DNA from: Desulfuromonadaceae bacterium GWC2_58_13
GTDB lineage: Bacteria > Desulfobacterota > Desulfuromonadia > Desulfuromonadales > Trichloromonadaceae
Reading direction: 5' to 3'
DNA: 8,697 nucleotides
NCBI GenBank assembly: GCA_001825565.1
Contig: MHXM01000117.1
Coordinates: forward strand, 19,693-28,389
Part shown: positions 1-7,155 of the stretch, piece after piece
How the letters are laid out: the number at the start of each line of letters is the position of its first letter
Numbering within the stretch: position 1 is the first letter of the stretch
Position numbers and translations under genes: made by a program
Notes under the pieces: model-generated
The model's input: only the letters and a program-made list of their open reading frames with translations
What the model was told of the DNA's origin: nothing
The model's database searches: none

Positions 1-2
1 TT

Positions 3-3000
3 TCTGCGAAGGGGATACTGCAAACCAGCACTCCGCGACAACCGGAGATACTCGGCGGAGATTTCTCTTTCCGGGACTATGTCGAGAAGACCTTGTCCTC
101 CGGCAAACCACAGATTTCCGAACCGTTCCAGTCCACCCAGGACCACCATCACCCGATCCTGATGTTCACCGTGCCGATGCTCGACCAAAGCGGCCAACCC
201 AGAGGAATCGTTGCCGGCAGTATCGACCTGCTCAAAGAGAATATTTTCAGCCGAATCGCTAACGTCAAAAAACTGGGCCAGGGCGGCTACCTGTATATTT
301 TCGACCGCAAACGTCAGCTCATCGTCCACCCGGACATCAACCGGATCATGCAGCCGAACGACATCCCAATCGGAGCCAACCGAGGGGTCGAAAAAGCCCT
401 GACCGGCTTCGAAGGAACCGTGGAAACGGTCAATTCCCGTGGGCTGCATGTGCTGGCCTCCTTCAAACAGCTGAACTCAACCGGCTGGATCCTCGCCGCC
501 AATTACCCCGTCGCCGAGGTCTTCGCTCCGCTTTTCCGTGCCCAGTCCCTATTCTGGCCAGCCATGGCGGCCGCGGTCCTGTTGGCGATTCTGCTGGTTT
601 CCCGCTTCATCAAGCATCTGACCAAACCACTGCACCGGGCCACCCGGCATGTCGGCAGCCTGTCGCTGTTCGACGAAGTTCTGCCCCCGATTCCGATAAC
701 CACTCGCGACGAAATCGGTACCCTGTCCCAGGCTTTCAACCAGTTGCTCGATTCCATGGGCCAGCACAAACTGGCGCTCAAGGATCAGTTGCACTTCATG
801 CAGGTGCTGGTCGACACCCTGCCGAACCCGATTTTCTTCAAAGATGCCGAACTCAGATACCTGGGCTGCAACAATGCCTTCGAATCCTTCATCGGCATCG
901 GCCGTCACGACCTGATCGGCAAAAGCGTTTTTGAAATCTCCCCCCCCGACCTGGCCGCCCTGTATGACCTGGCCGACCGAGAACTCCTTCGGAAGCGGGA
1001 TATCCAGAGCTACGAAGGCTCCGTCACCTATCCGGACGGCAGTCGGCGCGATGTCATCTTTTACAAAGCCGTATTCTACAACGCCGACGGCAGCCTCGGC
1101 GGACTGCTCGGAACTTTTCTCGATATCACCGACCGCAAGCGGATCGAACAGGAGCTGAGGGAACGGAAGGATTTTTCCGACAAGCTGCTGCAAAACTCCA
1201 CCATTCCGACCTTCGTCATCGATGCCGAACACCGGGTCGTATCCTGGAACCGGACCTGCGAGGAATTGACCGGCATCACGGCGGACGCGATGCTGGGCAC
1301 CCGCAATCACTGGCAGGCATTCTACGCTTACCCCCGTCCCTGTCTTTCGGACATCATCCTCGACGGCGAGCAGTCCCAACTGAACGAGCTCTACCAAACC
1401 CATGCGCCTTCGCGACTCTCTCCGGACGGGCTGCAAGCCGAAACCTGGTTCGCCAACCTCAACGGCAAGGACCGCTACATCCTTTTCAGCGCCGCGCCGA
1501 TCCGCAACGACCAGGGCAAAATCCTGGCAGTCATCGAAACCCTGGAAGACCAGACCGCTCAACGCCATGCTCTCGAACAGCTGAACAAGCTGGGACAGGC
1601 GGTGGAACAAAGCCCAACCAGTGTCATCATCACTGATCGCAACGGGCGGATCGAATATGTTAATCCGAAATTTACCAGTCTCACCGGCTACAGCAGCGCA
1701 GAGGTGCTCGGCAAAACTCCGCGCATTCTCAAAACCGGGCACACCGACCCCGATGAATACCACAAGATGTGGGAAACCCTTCTCGACGGCCGGGAGTGGC
1801 GGGGAGAATTTCTCAACAAGAAGAAGAGCGGCGATTTCTACTGGGAGTCGGCCACCATTTCACCGGTTCGTGACCCGGATGGCAATATCAGCCATTTCGT
1901 CGCCGTCAAAGAGGACATCACCCAACGCAAGGCGAACGAGGAAAGCCTTCAGGAAAAAGAGCTGCATCTCCACTACCTCGCTCACCACGATAGCCTGACT
2001 GGACTTCCCAACCGGGCGTTGTTCCAAGACCGCCTGCGGCACGCCATCGACAAAGCCGAACGCGCGCAGCAGAAGGTCGCCTTGCTGCTGCTCGACCTGG
2101 ACCGTTTTAAAAACATCAACGACTCGCTCGGGCACGATGTCGGCGACGAACTCCTGCTCCAGGTGGCCAGGCGCATTAAAATCTGCGTCCGCGAGACGGA
2201 TACGGTGGCCCGTTTCGGCGGCGACGAATTCGTCATCATCCTCGAAAATATCGGGCAGATTGAAAAAGTCGCATTCCTGGCCCAGAAACTTCAGCAGGAG
2301 CTAAACAAAGCAACTCAGGTCGGTGAACACGAGTTGTACGTTTCCACCAGCATCGGCATCAGCCTCTACCCCAACGACGGCCGGGATGTCGAGTCCCTGC
2401 TGAGTTCGGCCGATGTCGCCATGTATCGAGCCAAGGCCCAGGGGCGCAACACCCATACCTTCTACACCGCCGACATGAACGCCCGCACCCACGATTTTCT
2501 GCTGCTCGAAAGCGGTCTGCGCCGGGCCATCGAACAGAACCAGCTGGTACTCCATTACCAGCCGCAAATCGATCTGGCCAGCCGCAGGGTGATCGGCGCC
2601 GAAGCCCTGATCCGCTGGCAGCATCCCGAACGGGGAATGATCTCCCCCGCCGACTTCATCCCGCTGGCCGAAGAGACCGGGCTGATCGTGCCGATCGGCC
2701 GTTGGGTGCTGCAAACCGCCTGCGCCCAGGCCCGGCACTGGCAGGATCAAGGCTGCCAACCGATCCCTATCGCCGTCAATATTTCCGGCCGCCAGTTCAA
2801 GCAACCGGCGTTTGTCGACATGCTGGTCGATATCGTGGAAAACTCCGGGCTTGATCCCCAATGGATCGAACTGGAAATCACCGAAAGCGTGATCATGGAG
2901 AACGTCGACGAAACCATCATGATTCTGACCGATCTCAAGATCCGGGGATTTCAGCTGGCGATCGACGATTTCGGCACCGGCTATTCGTCGCTGAGCTACC

Positions 3001-3269
3001 TCAAGCGGTTTCCCATCTCGAAACTCAAAATCGACCGTTCCTTCGTCCGCGATATCGCTACCGACGAAAACGACGCCGCCATCGTCGCCTCGGTCATCGC
3101 CCTGACCAAGAACATGGATCTCCAGGTTATCGCCGAGGGAGTGGAAACCGAAGACCAGGTCCGTTTCCTGATCCAACGCGGCTGCCTTCAGGGACAGGGA
3201 TTTCTTTTCAGCCGCCCGTTGCCGGCCGAAGAATTCGAAAAATTCTGTCAACAGCGGATTTACCAATAA
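3..3269 (+). CDS. Membrane-bound dCache-HAMP-PAS3-GGDEF-EAL cyclic-di-GMP enzyme (5' partial)
   Basis: A sensor enzyme that probably makes and/or degrades cyclic-di-GMP at the inner membrane. The frame is open to the left edge: bases 3-92 encode residues typical of a dCache domain, including a FRDYVEK stretch, so the TTG at 93 is not the true start and the N-terminus with its first TM helix is missing. Counting residue 1 at base 93: the end of a periplasmic dCache domain (to about 145, GYLYIFDRKRQLIVHPD), a TM helix (about 152-173), HAMP (174-226), and three PAS domains (about 232-350, 360-490, 497-613). GGDEF spans about 625-790, with GGDEF intact at 709-713 and an RETD inhibitory I-site at 700-703, five residues upstream. 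EAL spans about 803-1055, with E837 in EALIRW, N896, E928, D958-D959 in DDFGTGYSSL, K979 and E1015 all present. Both catalytic halves therefore look competent; which one dominates cannot be read from sequence. It is the only + strand gene left of the 3293-3336 hairpin. Family is certain; the ligand is unknown. Confidence 0.95.
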   Translation, partial: SAKGILQTSTPRQPEILGGDFSFRDYVEKTLSSGKPQISEPFQSTQDHHHPILMFTVPMLDQSGQPRGIVAGSIDLLKENIFSRIANVKKLGQGGYLYIFDRKRQLIVHPDINRIMQPNDIPIGANRGVEKALTGFEGTVETVNSRGLHVLASFKQLNSTGWILAANYPVAEVFAPLFRAQSLFWPAMAAAVLLAILLVSRFIKHLTKPLHRATRHVGSLSLFDEVLPPIPITTRDEIGTLSQAFNQLLDSMGQHKLALKDQLHFMQVLVDTLPNPIFFKDAELRYLGCNNAFESFIGIGRHDLIGKSVFEISPPDLAALYDLADRELLRKRDIQSYEGSVTYPDGSRRDVIFYKAVFYNADGSLGGLLGTFLDITDRKRIEQELRERKDFSDKLLQNSTIPTFVIDAEHRVVSWNRTCEELTGITADAMLGTRNHWQAFYAYPRPCLSDIILDGEQSQLNELYQTHAPSRLSPDGLQAETWFANLNGKDRYILFSAAPIRNDQGKILAVIETLEDQTAQRHALEQLNKLGQAVEQSPTSVIITDRNGRIEYVNPKFTSLTGYSSAEVLGKTPRILKTGHTDPDEYHKMWETLLDGREWRGEFLNKKKSGDFYWESATISPVRDPDGNISHFVAVKEDITQRKANEESLQEKELHLHYLAHHDSLTGLPNRALFQDRLRHAIDKAERAQQKVALLLLDLDRFKNINDSLGHDVGDELLLQVARRIKICVRETDTVARFGGDEFVIILENIGQIEKVAFLAQKLQQELNKATQVGEHELYVSTSIGISLYPNDGRDVESLLSSADVAMYRAKAQGRNTHTFYTADMNARTHDFLLLESGLRRAIEQNQLVLHYQPQIDLASRRVIGAEALIRWQHPERGMISPADFIPLAEETGLIVPIGRWVLQTACAQARHWQDQGCQPIPIAVNISGRQFKQPAFVDMLVDIVENSGLDPQWIELEITESVIMENVDETIMILTDLKIRGFQLAIDDFGTGYSSLSYLKRFPISKLKIDRSFVRDIATDENDAAIVASVIALTKNMDLQVIAEGVETEDQVRFLIQRGCLQGQGFLFSRPLPAEEFEKFCQQRIYQ

Positions 3270-3292
3270 TCCGAGTCCGAAGAGTTACCATA

Positions 3293-3336
3293 AAAACGGC
3301 CGAGGCCGGGACACAGTGCCCGGCCTCGGCCGTTTT
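3293..3336. terminator. Bidirectional intrinsic terminator between convergent genes
   Basis: A perfect 18-bp inverted repeat: arms at 3293-3310 and 3319-3336 around the 8-nt loop ACACAGTG. The GC core is flanked by AAAA on the left and TTTT on the right, so either strand's RNA gives a GC-rich hairpin followed by U residues. It lies 24 bp after the stop of the c-di-GMP gene and 24 bp after the stop of the porphyrinogen oxidase gene on the opposite strand, which is where a shared terminator belongs. Confidence 0.9.
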
Positions 3337-3359
3337 CGTTTCGCTCAACCCCAAAGGGC

Positions 3360-4772
3360 TCAGGGATTGCGCTGTCGCATGAAGTCAAGAACCCGGGCGG
3401 CCATCTGGTTGGAAGCGTTGACGCAGTCGTTGAGACCGATGCCAAAGAAAGCATTGCCGGTGAAGAACAGGCCGGGATGGCCGTTCAACCGTTCGTCAAG
3501 GGCCAGTAGCCGCTGGCCATGACCGACGGTGTACTGGGGAATCGCTTTTTCATGGCGGAAGATACGGACAAAATCGGGAGCTTCGGTAATTCCCATGATC
3601 TCCCGGAGCGCGGCCATGACCCGCGTTTTGACTTCTTCGTCGCTTAAATGGATAGCGGTGGGGTTGGTCGCCCCGCCCATCATGGAACGCAGCAGCACCT
3701 GTCCTTCGGGTGCCCGGTTGGGGAAAATGCTCGAATCCCACAGGGTACCGAGAATCGGCTTGCCTTCTTTTTTCGGGATCAGGTAGCCGAACCCGTCGAG
3801 GTCACGGAATATTTTTCCCCGCTGGTAACCGAAGCACACCACATTCATGGTCGCATAGGGAATTTCACGTAAAATCGCCGCCGCCGCCACATCGAGCCCT
3901 TCAACCATGCCGGCCAAGGCATGGGCCGGGGCGGCGCTGACCACGATCTCGGCATCGAAGGTCGAGCCGTCGGAGAACTGAAGCTCGAAGCCCCCTTGCT
4001 TGCGGACAATGGCCGAAACAGGAGCGCCGGTGCGAACTTTTCCGGCAAGGGCGTTGCCGGTGCTTTCGGTGAGTTCCTGGATGCCGTCGGTGAACGACGT
4101 CAGAACCCCTCCGGGGCCGGCGGCACTGGCCACCACCTTGCCCGCCTTGCGTTCCGCTTTTTTCTTGCGAGCCATTTTAACCATCGCCTTGATCAATCCG
4201 CCGTATTCCCGCTCGAGTTGGTAAATCCGCGGAAAACAGCTCTTCAGGCTCATGGTTTCCGGATCGCCGGCAAAGATGCCGGAGACCATCGGGGCAATCA
4301 GTTTGTCGAGGGCCTCGGCCCCGAGCCGCCGGCGGCCGAAGTCGGCGAGGGTTTCATCCTGGCCGGAGGTGGCCGCCGGAATCAGCATTTCATAGGCCAG
4401 GCGCAGCTTGCCGGGCCAGGAAATAAGCCGGGACTGAAGAAAGGACAGGCCATTTTCGGGCAGTCGATGCAGTTCGGCCCCGGAGTAAATGAAACGCTTG
4501 CGAGCATTGTCGTTGGAGCGCAACAGGCGGTCGCGGATGCCGAGCTGGTCGCAGAGTTCAAGAGTCATCGGCTTGTTGTCGAGAAAACCGTTGGGCCCCC
4601 ATTCGCACAGAAAGCCTTCTTCGTGGATGCTTAAGATCTTGCCGCCGGTACGACCTTCTTTTTCGAAAACGACCGTTTCCACGTCCAGACCGGCGGCTTT
4701 TGCACCCCGCTCGATGGCGTAAGCGGCGGAAAGACCGGAAATGCCGGCTCCGATAATAGCGATACGAGTCAT
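3360..4772 (-). CDS. hemY: HemY-type FAD-dependent protoporphyrinogen/coproporphyrinogen oxidase
   Basis: A 470-residue flavoprotein that removes six electrons from a porphyrinogen late in haem synthesis. The N-terminal dinucleotide fold shows GAGISG (8-13), the acidic end of the second beta strand at about 37-39 and RTGG (41-44). Further family hallmarks are SGIFAGDPETMSLKSCFP (164-181), a YLIPKKEGKPILGTLWDSS block (330-348), FPNRAP (350-355) and the C-terminal FAD-contacting segment GLFFTGNAFFGIGLNDCVNA (434-453). Length is normal for the family. The start is well supported: AGGAGG sits 6 nt before the ATG. It follows the SHOCT membrane gene by 49 bp on the same strand, probably in one operon. 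The classical HemY enzyme uses O2; an anaerobic or microaerobic host would need another electron acceptor, which the sequence does not reveal. The related Gram-positive enzyme (CgoX) oxidises coproporphyrinogen, and sequence reading alone cannot separate the two substrates. No other haem gene is in the window. Confidence 0.9.
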   Translation of the reverse strand: MTRIAIIGAGISGLSAAYAIERGAKAAGLDVETVVFEKEGRTGGKILSIHEEGFLCEWGPNGFLDNKPMTLELCDQLGIRDRLLRSNDNARKRFIYSGAELHRLPENGLSFLQSRLISWPGKLRLAYEMLIPAATSGQDETLADFGRRRLGAEALDKLIAPMVSGIFAGDPETMSLKSCFPRIYQLEREYGGLIKAMVKMARKKKAERKAGKVVASAAGPGGVLTSFTDGIQELTESTGNALAGKVRTGAPVSAIVRKQGGFELQFSDGSTFDAEIVVSAAPAHALAGMVEGLDVAAAAILREIPYATMNVVCFGYQRGKIFRDLDGFGYLIPKKEGKPILGTLWDSSIFPNRAPEGQVLLRSMMGGATNPTAIHLSDEEVKTRVMAALREIMGITEAPDFVRIFRHEKAIPQYTVGHGQRLLALDERLNGHPGLFFTGNAFFGIGLNDCVNASNQMAARVLDFMRQRNP

Positions 4773-4798
4773 TTAAATCCTCCTGGATTGCAGGATTT

Positions 4799-4818
4799 CC
4801 GAAGGGAAAACCCTTTGG
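4799..4818 (-). other. Small hairpin in the SHOCT-hemY intercistronic gap
   Basis: On the minus strand the 49-nt gap can form AAGGG-TTTT-CCCTT (4802-4815), extended by two G-C pairs across one mismatch. It is not followed by a U tract, so it does not look like a terminator. It lies just after the stop codon of the upstream gene and about 26 nt before the hemY start. It could affect mRNA stability or simply be chance. Confidence 0.3.
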
Positions 4819-4821
4819 AGT

Positions 4822-5343
4822 CTAGTTGATGTCGAGGGGACGGGAACCGAGAATTTCTTTTTTCAGCTGGGCGAACTCTTCGGGGCTGATGAGCTCTTTT
4901 TCCAGCAGCCTGACCAGTTGATCGAGCCGGCGCATACGTTGGGCGTCGGGGTCTTCGAGCTGCATGACTCGCTGCGAGCCGTCGAGATGGATCATCTGCG
5001 GATGGTCGCGATCGCTTTCGGGCAGGGGCTGGCCGAGCCGCAACGAAGCCATTCCGCCGAACAGTTTGACTTCGACGGCCCGGTCGCGAAAAACGGGATC
5101 GCTGAGAACTTCGCGAAGCTTCGCGGCATTTCGGTGAAAACGGCGGAAGAACAGATAACCGGAAAGGAGAACCAGGGCCGTACCGCCGCCGAGAATCCAA
5201 GGCATATACTCGACTACGCCGCGGAAAAAGACGACTGCCACTCCGACCAGAATCAGCAGCAACACATGGAGAATTAATATGGCATACGAAAGGAAGATGC
5301 CGTTCACAAAACCCCGGTCTTCCTTTTTCTTTTCCTGACTCAT
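4822..5343 (-). CDS. Two-TM membrane protein with C-terminal SHOCT-like domain
   Basis: A 173-residue protein of unknown function. After a short charged N-terminus (MSQEKKKEDR) there are two hydrophobic helices, about residues 16-40 and 47-66, followed by a basic patch (FFRRFHR) and a cytoplasmic tail. Residues about 138-165 (LDQLVRLLEKELISPEEFAQ and onward) match the SHOCT pattern, a short helical C-terminal module found on many small bacterial membrane proteins and thought to mediate oligomerisation. The frame is open upstream to 5445, but residues 1-34 of that longer version are non-hydrophobic and unconvincing, so the ATG at 5343 is preferred. No strong Shine-Dalgarno is visible before either start. 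It lies 49 bp upstream of hemY on the same strand, so co-transcription is likely. A role linked to haem synthesis is possible but is inferred only from position. Confidence 0.8.
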   Translation of the reverse strand: MSQEKKKEDRGFVNGIFLSYAILILHVLLLILVGVAVVFFRGVVEYMPWILGGGTALVLLSGYLFFRRFHRNAAKLREVLSDPVFRDRAVEVKLFGGMASLRLGQPLPESDRDHPQMIHLDGSQRVMQLEDPDAQRMRRLDQLVRLLEKELISPEEFAQLKKEILGSRPLDIN

Positions 5344-5410
5344 GACACCATCTGCTTTTTCAGTTAAAAATGTCCCGGCTGAAGCTCTTGTTGCCAGGAT
5401 AGGGGACCTA

Positions 5411-5419
5411 AGCATAACA
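5411..5419 (-). promoter_or_regulatory. Possible extended -10 promoter for the SHOCT-hemY operon
   Basis: Read on the minus strand, these bases are TGTTATGCT, matching an extended -10 (TGnTATAAT) at four of six hexamer positions plus the TG. No good -35 lies 17 nt upstream; that position overlaps a run of seven G residues (5437-5443 on the + strand as C). Distance to the chosen start is about 67 nt. Weak, but it is the best candidate in the region. Confidence 0.35.
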
Positions 5420-5468
5420 TTTTTTGCCGGAATTATCCCCCCCAATTTCGCTCCACGCCGACGCCGTC

Positions 5469-5519
5469 TTTTGACCGGCTGGCATGCCTTCCCGTCGTCA
5501 AAACGCCGCTCCGGTTTTG
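5469..5519. repeat. Overlapping inverted repeats sharing a middle arm
   Basis: TTTTGAC (5469-5475) is complementary to GTCAAAA (5497-5503). The overlapping CAAAAC (5499-5504) is complementary to GTTTTG (5514-5519). The middle arm can pair with only one partner at a time. No coding potential or clear promoter is seen here, and I do not know a function. Confidence 0.4.
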
Positions 5520-5584
5520 CCGTCGAAATAGGTTAATCACCAGCCGACTTGCAACATCCTTAAATTACGCTCATCGGCAATACG

Positions 5585-5604
5585 GCGGTTCCAGCGCAAA
5601 CCGC
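5585..5604. promoter_or_regulatory. Inverted repeat beside the sigma-54-like promoter (possible operator)
   Basis: GCGGTT (5585-5590) and AACCGC (5599-5604) form a perfect 6-bp inverted repeat with an 8-nt spacer, ending 9 nt before the -24 element. It could bind a dimeric regulator. Enhancer-binding proteins usually sit further upstream, so this is only a possibility. Confidence 0.3.
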
Positions 5605-5613
5605 GCCAAACGC

Positions 5614-5629
5614 TGGCATGCTATTGGCA
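5614..5629 (+). promoter_or_regulatory. Sigma-54-like -24/-12 promoter
   Basis: The sequence TGGCATGCTATTGGCA has the invariant GG (5615-5616) and GC (5627-5628) exactly 12 nt apart, as in the sigma-54 consensus TGGCACG-N4-TTGCW. Mismatches are T for C at the sixth base and G for T in the -12 half. Predicted transcription starts near 5640, just before the structured RNA. No sigma-70 promoter with comparable fit was found between 5540 and 5720. Confidence 0.5.
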
Positions 5630-5639
5630 ATAAGCATCG

Positions 5640-5905
5640 ACAACGACCAAACCAAACCATCGGTCTTTCACATTCGGGCAGGATTGATTCTCTTTTCCGT
5701 GATGCACGTCAACAGTGGATGATGAAACACCCCGGGTAAAGCGTGGTGTGCAGGCCCGCCCTGGCAGCGGGAAGCCTGAAGCGACTTTCAGGGGCCAACC
5801 AAAGCAGACAGGACGTAGCTCCGAAGGGAATTGACCTGCCCGGTCAGGTTCATAGGCAACCCACGACAGCAGCCCCATCCTCACTGGATGGGGCTGCTGT
5901 CGTTT
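5640..5905 (+). ncRNA. Candidate structured non-coding RNA, family unrecognised
   Basis: About 265 nt bounded by the sigma-54-like element and a strong terminator-like hairpin. Helices visible by eye: ACACC/GGTGT (5727-5731 with 5745-5749); a 9-bp stem CAGG+CCCGC with GCGGG+CCTG (5751-5759 with 5767-5778), carrying an AAG bulge and a 7-nt loop; CCTGAA/TTCAGG (5775-5780 with 5787-5792), which reuses the CCTG of the previous stem; and ATTGACCTG with CAGGTTCAT (5830-5838 with 5845-5853, one mismatch). The following gene has its own promoter downstream of the terminator, so this is more likely a standalone RNA than a leader, although attenuated read-through into the transporter gene is possible. 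I compared it from memory with tmRNA, SRP RNA, RNase P RNA, 6S RNA and the common riboswitches and saw no convincing match. 6S RNA remains possible because it varies so much between phyla. The 5' end is inferred. Confidence 0.5.
5863..5905 (+). terminator. Strong hairpin, probable intrinsic terminator of the ncRNA
   Basis: A perfect 18-bp inverted repeat (5863-5880 with 5886-5903) around the loop TCACT, GC-rich at its core. The trailing T tract is short (TTT, 5903-5905), so termination may be partial. No T run suits the opposite strand, which orients it to the + strand. Confidence 0.7.
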
Positions 5906-5919
5906 CGCCCGCGAAGTTA

Positions 5920-5948
5920 TTGACGCCCGCGCCGCCAGGGCCTATAAA
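5920..5948 (+). promoter_or_regulatory. Sigma-70 promoter of the MFS transporter gene
   Basis: TTGACG (5920-5925) and TATAAA (5943-5948) are separated by exactly 17 nt, close to consensus. Predicted start is about 5955, giving a leader of roughly 34 nt. It lies just after the hairpin at 5863-5905, so the transporter can be transcribed independently of the upstream RNA. The AGGAGG at 5948-5953 falls at or before the predicted start and is 35 nt from the ATG, so it is unlikely to serve as the ribosome binding site. Confidence 0.7.
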
Positions 5949-5988
5949 GGAGGTCGCCCAACCCGGTTTCCCCACAGGATGCGACCCC

Positions 5989-7155
5989 ATGCTTTACACG
6001 CCTTCATTCGTGGCCATGTTCCTGGCCAACCTCTGCACCGTTTCGAGCTTCGGTGCTTTCTTCCTGTTTCCCCTGTTCATCACCGAGCATGGCGGCACCG
6101 AGGGGGACATCGGCATGATCATGGGGAGTTTCGCCCTGGCATCGGCCCTGTGCCGGCCTTGGGTGTCGGAAATGATCGACCGGCGCGGGCGGAAAAAAAG
6201 TTACCTGGCCGGATGCCTGATCATGACCCTGATGCCCCTTTGCTACCTGACTTTCGGGGGCGAACTCGACAGTTTCTACCTGCCACTGATAGTCGTGCGG
6301 ATCGTGCACGGCGTCGGCCTGGCCATCTGTTTCACCGCCATATTTACCTTTGTCGCCGACCTGATCCCGCCCGGGCGACTTAACGAGGGAATCGGCATCT
6401 TCGGCACCTCGGGGCTGATCGGCCTGGCCCTCGGCCCGCTGGTCGCCGAAGTGGTGCTGCGGCGTTTCGGCTTTCCGCAGTTTTTCCTGCTGGCCAGCCT
6501 GTTGGCCGGTAGTGCCATGCTGATCACGCTGCTGTTGCCGGAAGCCTACTCACCCCACCGCCGGGAGGCCGGCCCCAGCTTCTTCCAGGTACTGGCCCGG
6601 CGTAAACAACTGGTAGTGGCCTTGCTCGCCCTGCTGTTCGGCTTCGGCCTGGCGGCCTCGGGCAACTTCGTCGCTCCCATGGCCAAGGTTCGTGGACTCC
6701 CCTTCATCTCATTGTATTACCTGGCCTATTCGGCGGCGGCCGTTTTGGTCCGCTTTGGGGGCGGCCGGCTGGCCGACCGGATTGGCGAAGCCCGGGTCCT
6801 CCCCTACGCCCTGGTCGTTACCGCGCTGGGCCTGATCGCGCTGATCCTGGTTCACGGCGAAGCATCGTTCTTTGCCGCCGGCTTTGTGGCCGGGGCCGGA
6901 CACGGGCTGCTGTTTCCCACCCTCAACACCCTGGCCATCCGCAACGAGCCGCCGGGAGCCCGGGGCAAGATCACCGGCATTTTTACCGGCGGGATCGACA
7001 CCGGCGCCTTTATCGGCGCCATCCTGCTCGGTTACCTCGGCGAATGGGGAGGGTTCGACCTGCTGTTTGCCACGTCCGGCGGCGCTCTTTTGCTTGGGTT
7101 GCTGGTGCTGCGATTCAGCCCGGCCACCCGTCCCGTCCACAGCGACTCAAAATGA
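5989..7155 (+). CDS. Major facilitator superfamily transporter
   Basis: A 388-residue inner-membrane secondary transporter with about 12 hydrophobic helices, the usual MFS length. The loop after TM2 carries an MFS motif A variant (RPWVSEMIDRRGRKK, 56-70), repeated in the second half as GGGRLADRIG (257-266), reflecting the internal duplication of the fold. Other typical features are VRIVHGVGLA (103-112) in TM4 and FGTSGLIGLALGP (138-150) in TM5. The frame is open upstream to 5743, but those residues overlap the ncRNA and promoter and are not membrane-like. The ATG at 5989 is preferred, with a weak AGGA (5976-5979) 9 nt before it. Substrate cannot be told; the style resembles drug or sugar efflux-type MFS proteins. 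It converges on the glutaredoxin gene with 5 bp between stop codons. Confidence 0.9.
   Translation: MLYTPSFVAMFLANLCTVSSFGAFFLFPLFITEHGGTEGDIGMIMGSFALASALCRPWVSEMIDRRGRKKSYLAGCLIMTLMPLCYLTFGGELDSFYLPLIVVRIVHGVGLAICFTAIFTFVADLIPPGRLNEGIGIFGTSGLIGLALGPLVAEVVLRRFGFPQFFLLASLLAGSAMLITLLLPEAYSPHRREAGPSFFQVLARRKQLVVALLALLFGFGLAASGNFVAPMAKVRGLPFISLYYLAYSAAAVLVRFGGGRLADRIGEARVLPYALVVTALGLIALILVHGEASFFAAGFVAGAGHGLLFPTLNTLAIRNEPPGARGKITGIFTGGIDTGAFIGAILLGYLGEWGGFDLLFATSGGALLLGLLVLRFSPATRPVHSDSK

Noticed and set aside
940..947. Run of eight C inside the first PAS domain as a phase-variation site
   Set aside because: The frame is intact through it and the run is short; nothing else suggests programmed slippage.
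549..1763. Long minus-strand ORF of 404 residues opposite the c-di-GMP gene
   Set aside because: It lies wholly antisense to PAS domain coding and has no recognisable domain; such antisense frames are common in GC-rich genes. The 321-residue antisense frame at 2301-3266 was rejected for the same reason.
5702..5739. Two tiny overlapping ORFs (MHVNSG and MMKHPG) inside the ncRNA candidate, possible leader peptides
   Set aside because: Neither has a Shine-Dalgarno, both are only six codons, and they carry no run of a regulatory amino acid, so chance is the simplest explanation.
5701..5870. Known RNA classes (tmRNA, SRP RNA, RNase P RNA, cobalamin, GEMM, TPP and FMN riboswitches)
   Set aside because: Their conserved sequence blocks, as I remember them, are not present. 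A covariance search is needed to exclude divergent members such as 6S RNA.
5621..5884. Minus-strand ORF of 87 residues in the intergenic region
   Set aside because: It runs through the hairpins, has no recognisable domain and no good ribosome binding site, and ends in the sigma-54-like element.
5743..5988. N-terminal extension of the MFS protein in an open frame from 5743
   Set aside because: These 82 residues overlap the RNA hairpins and promoter, are Pro/Ala-rich and non-membrane-like, and have no ribosome binding site; the transporter fold begins right after the ATG at 5989.
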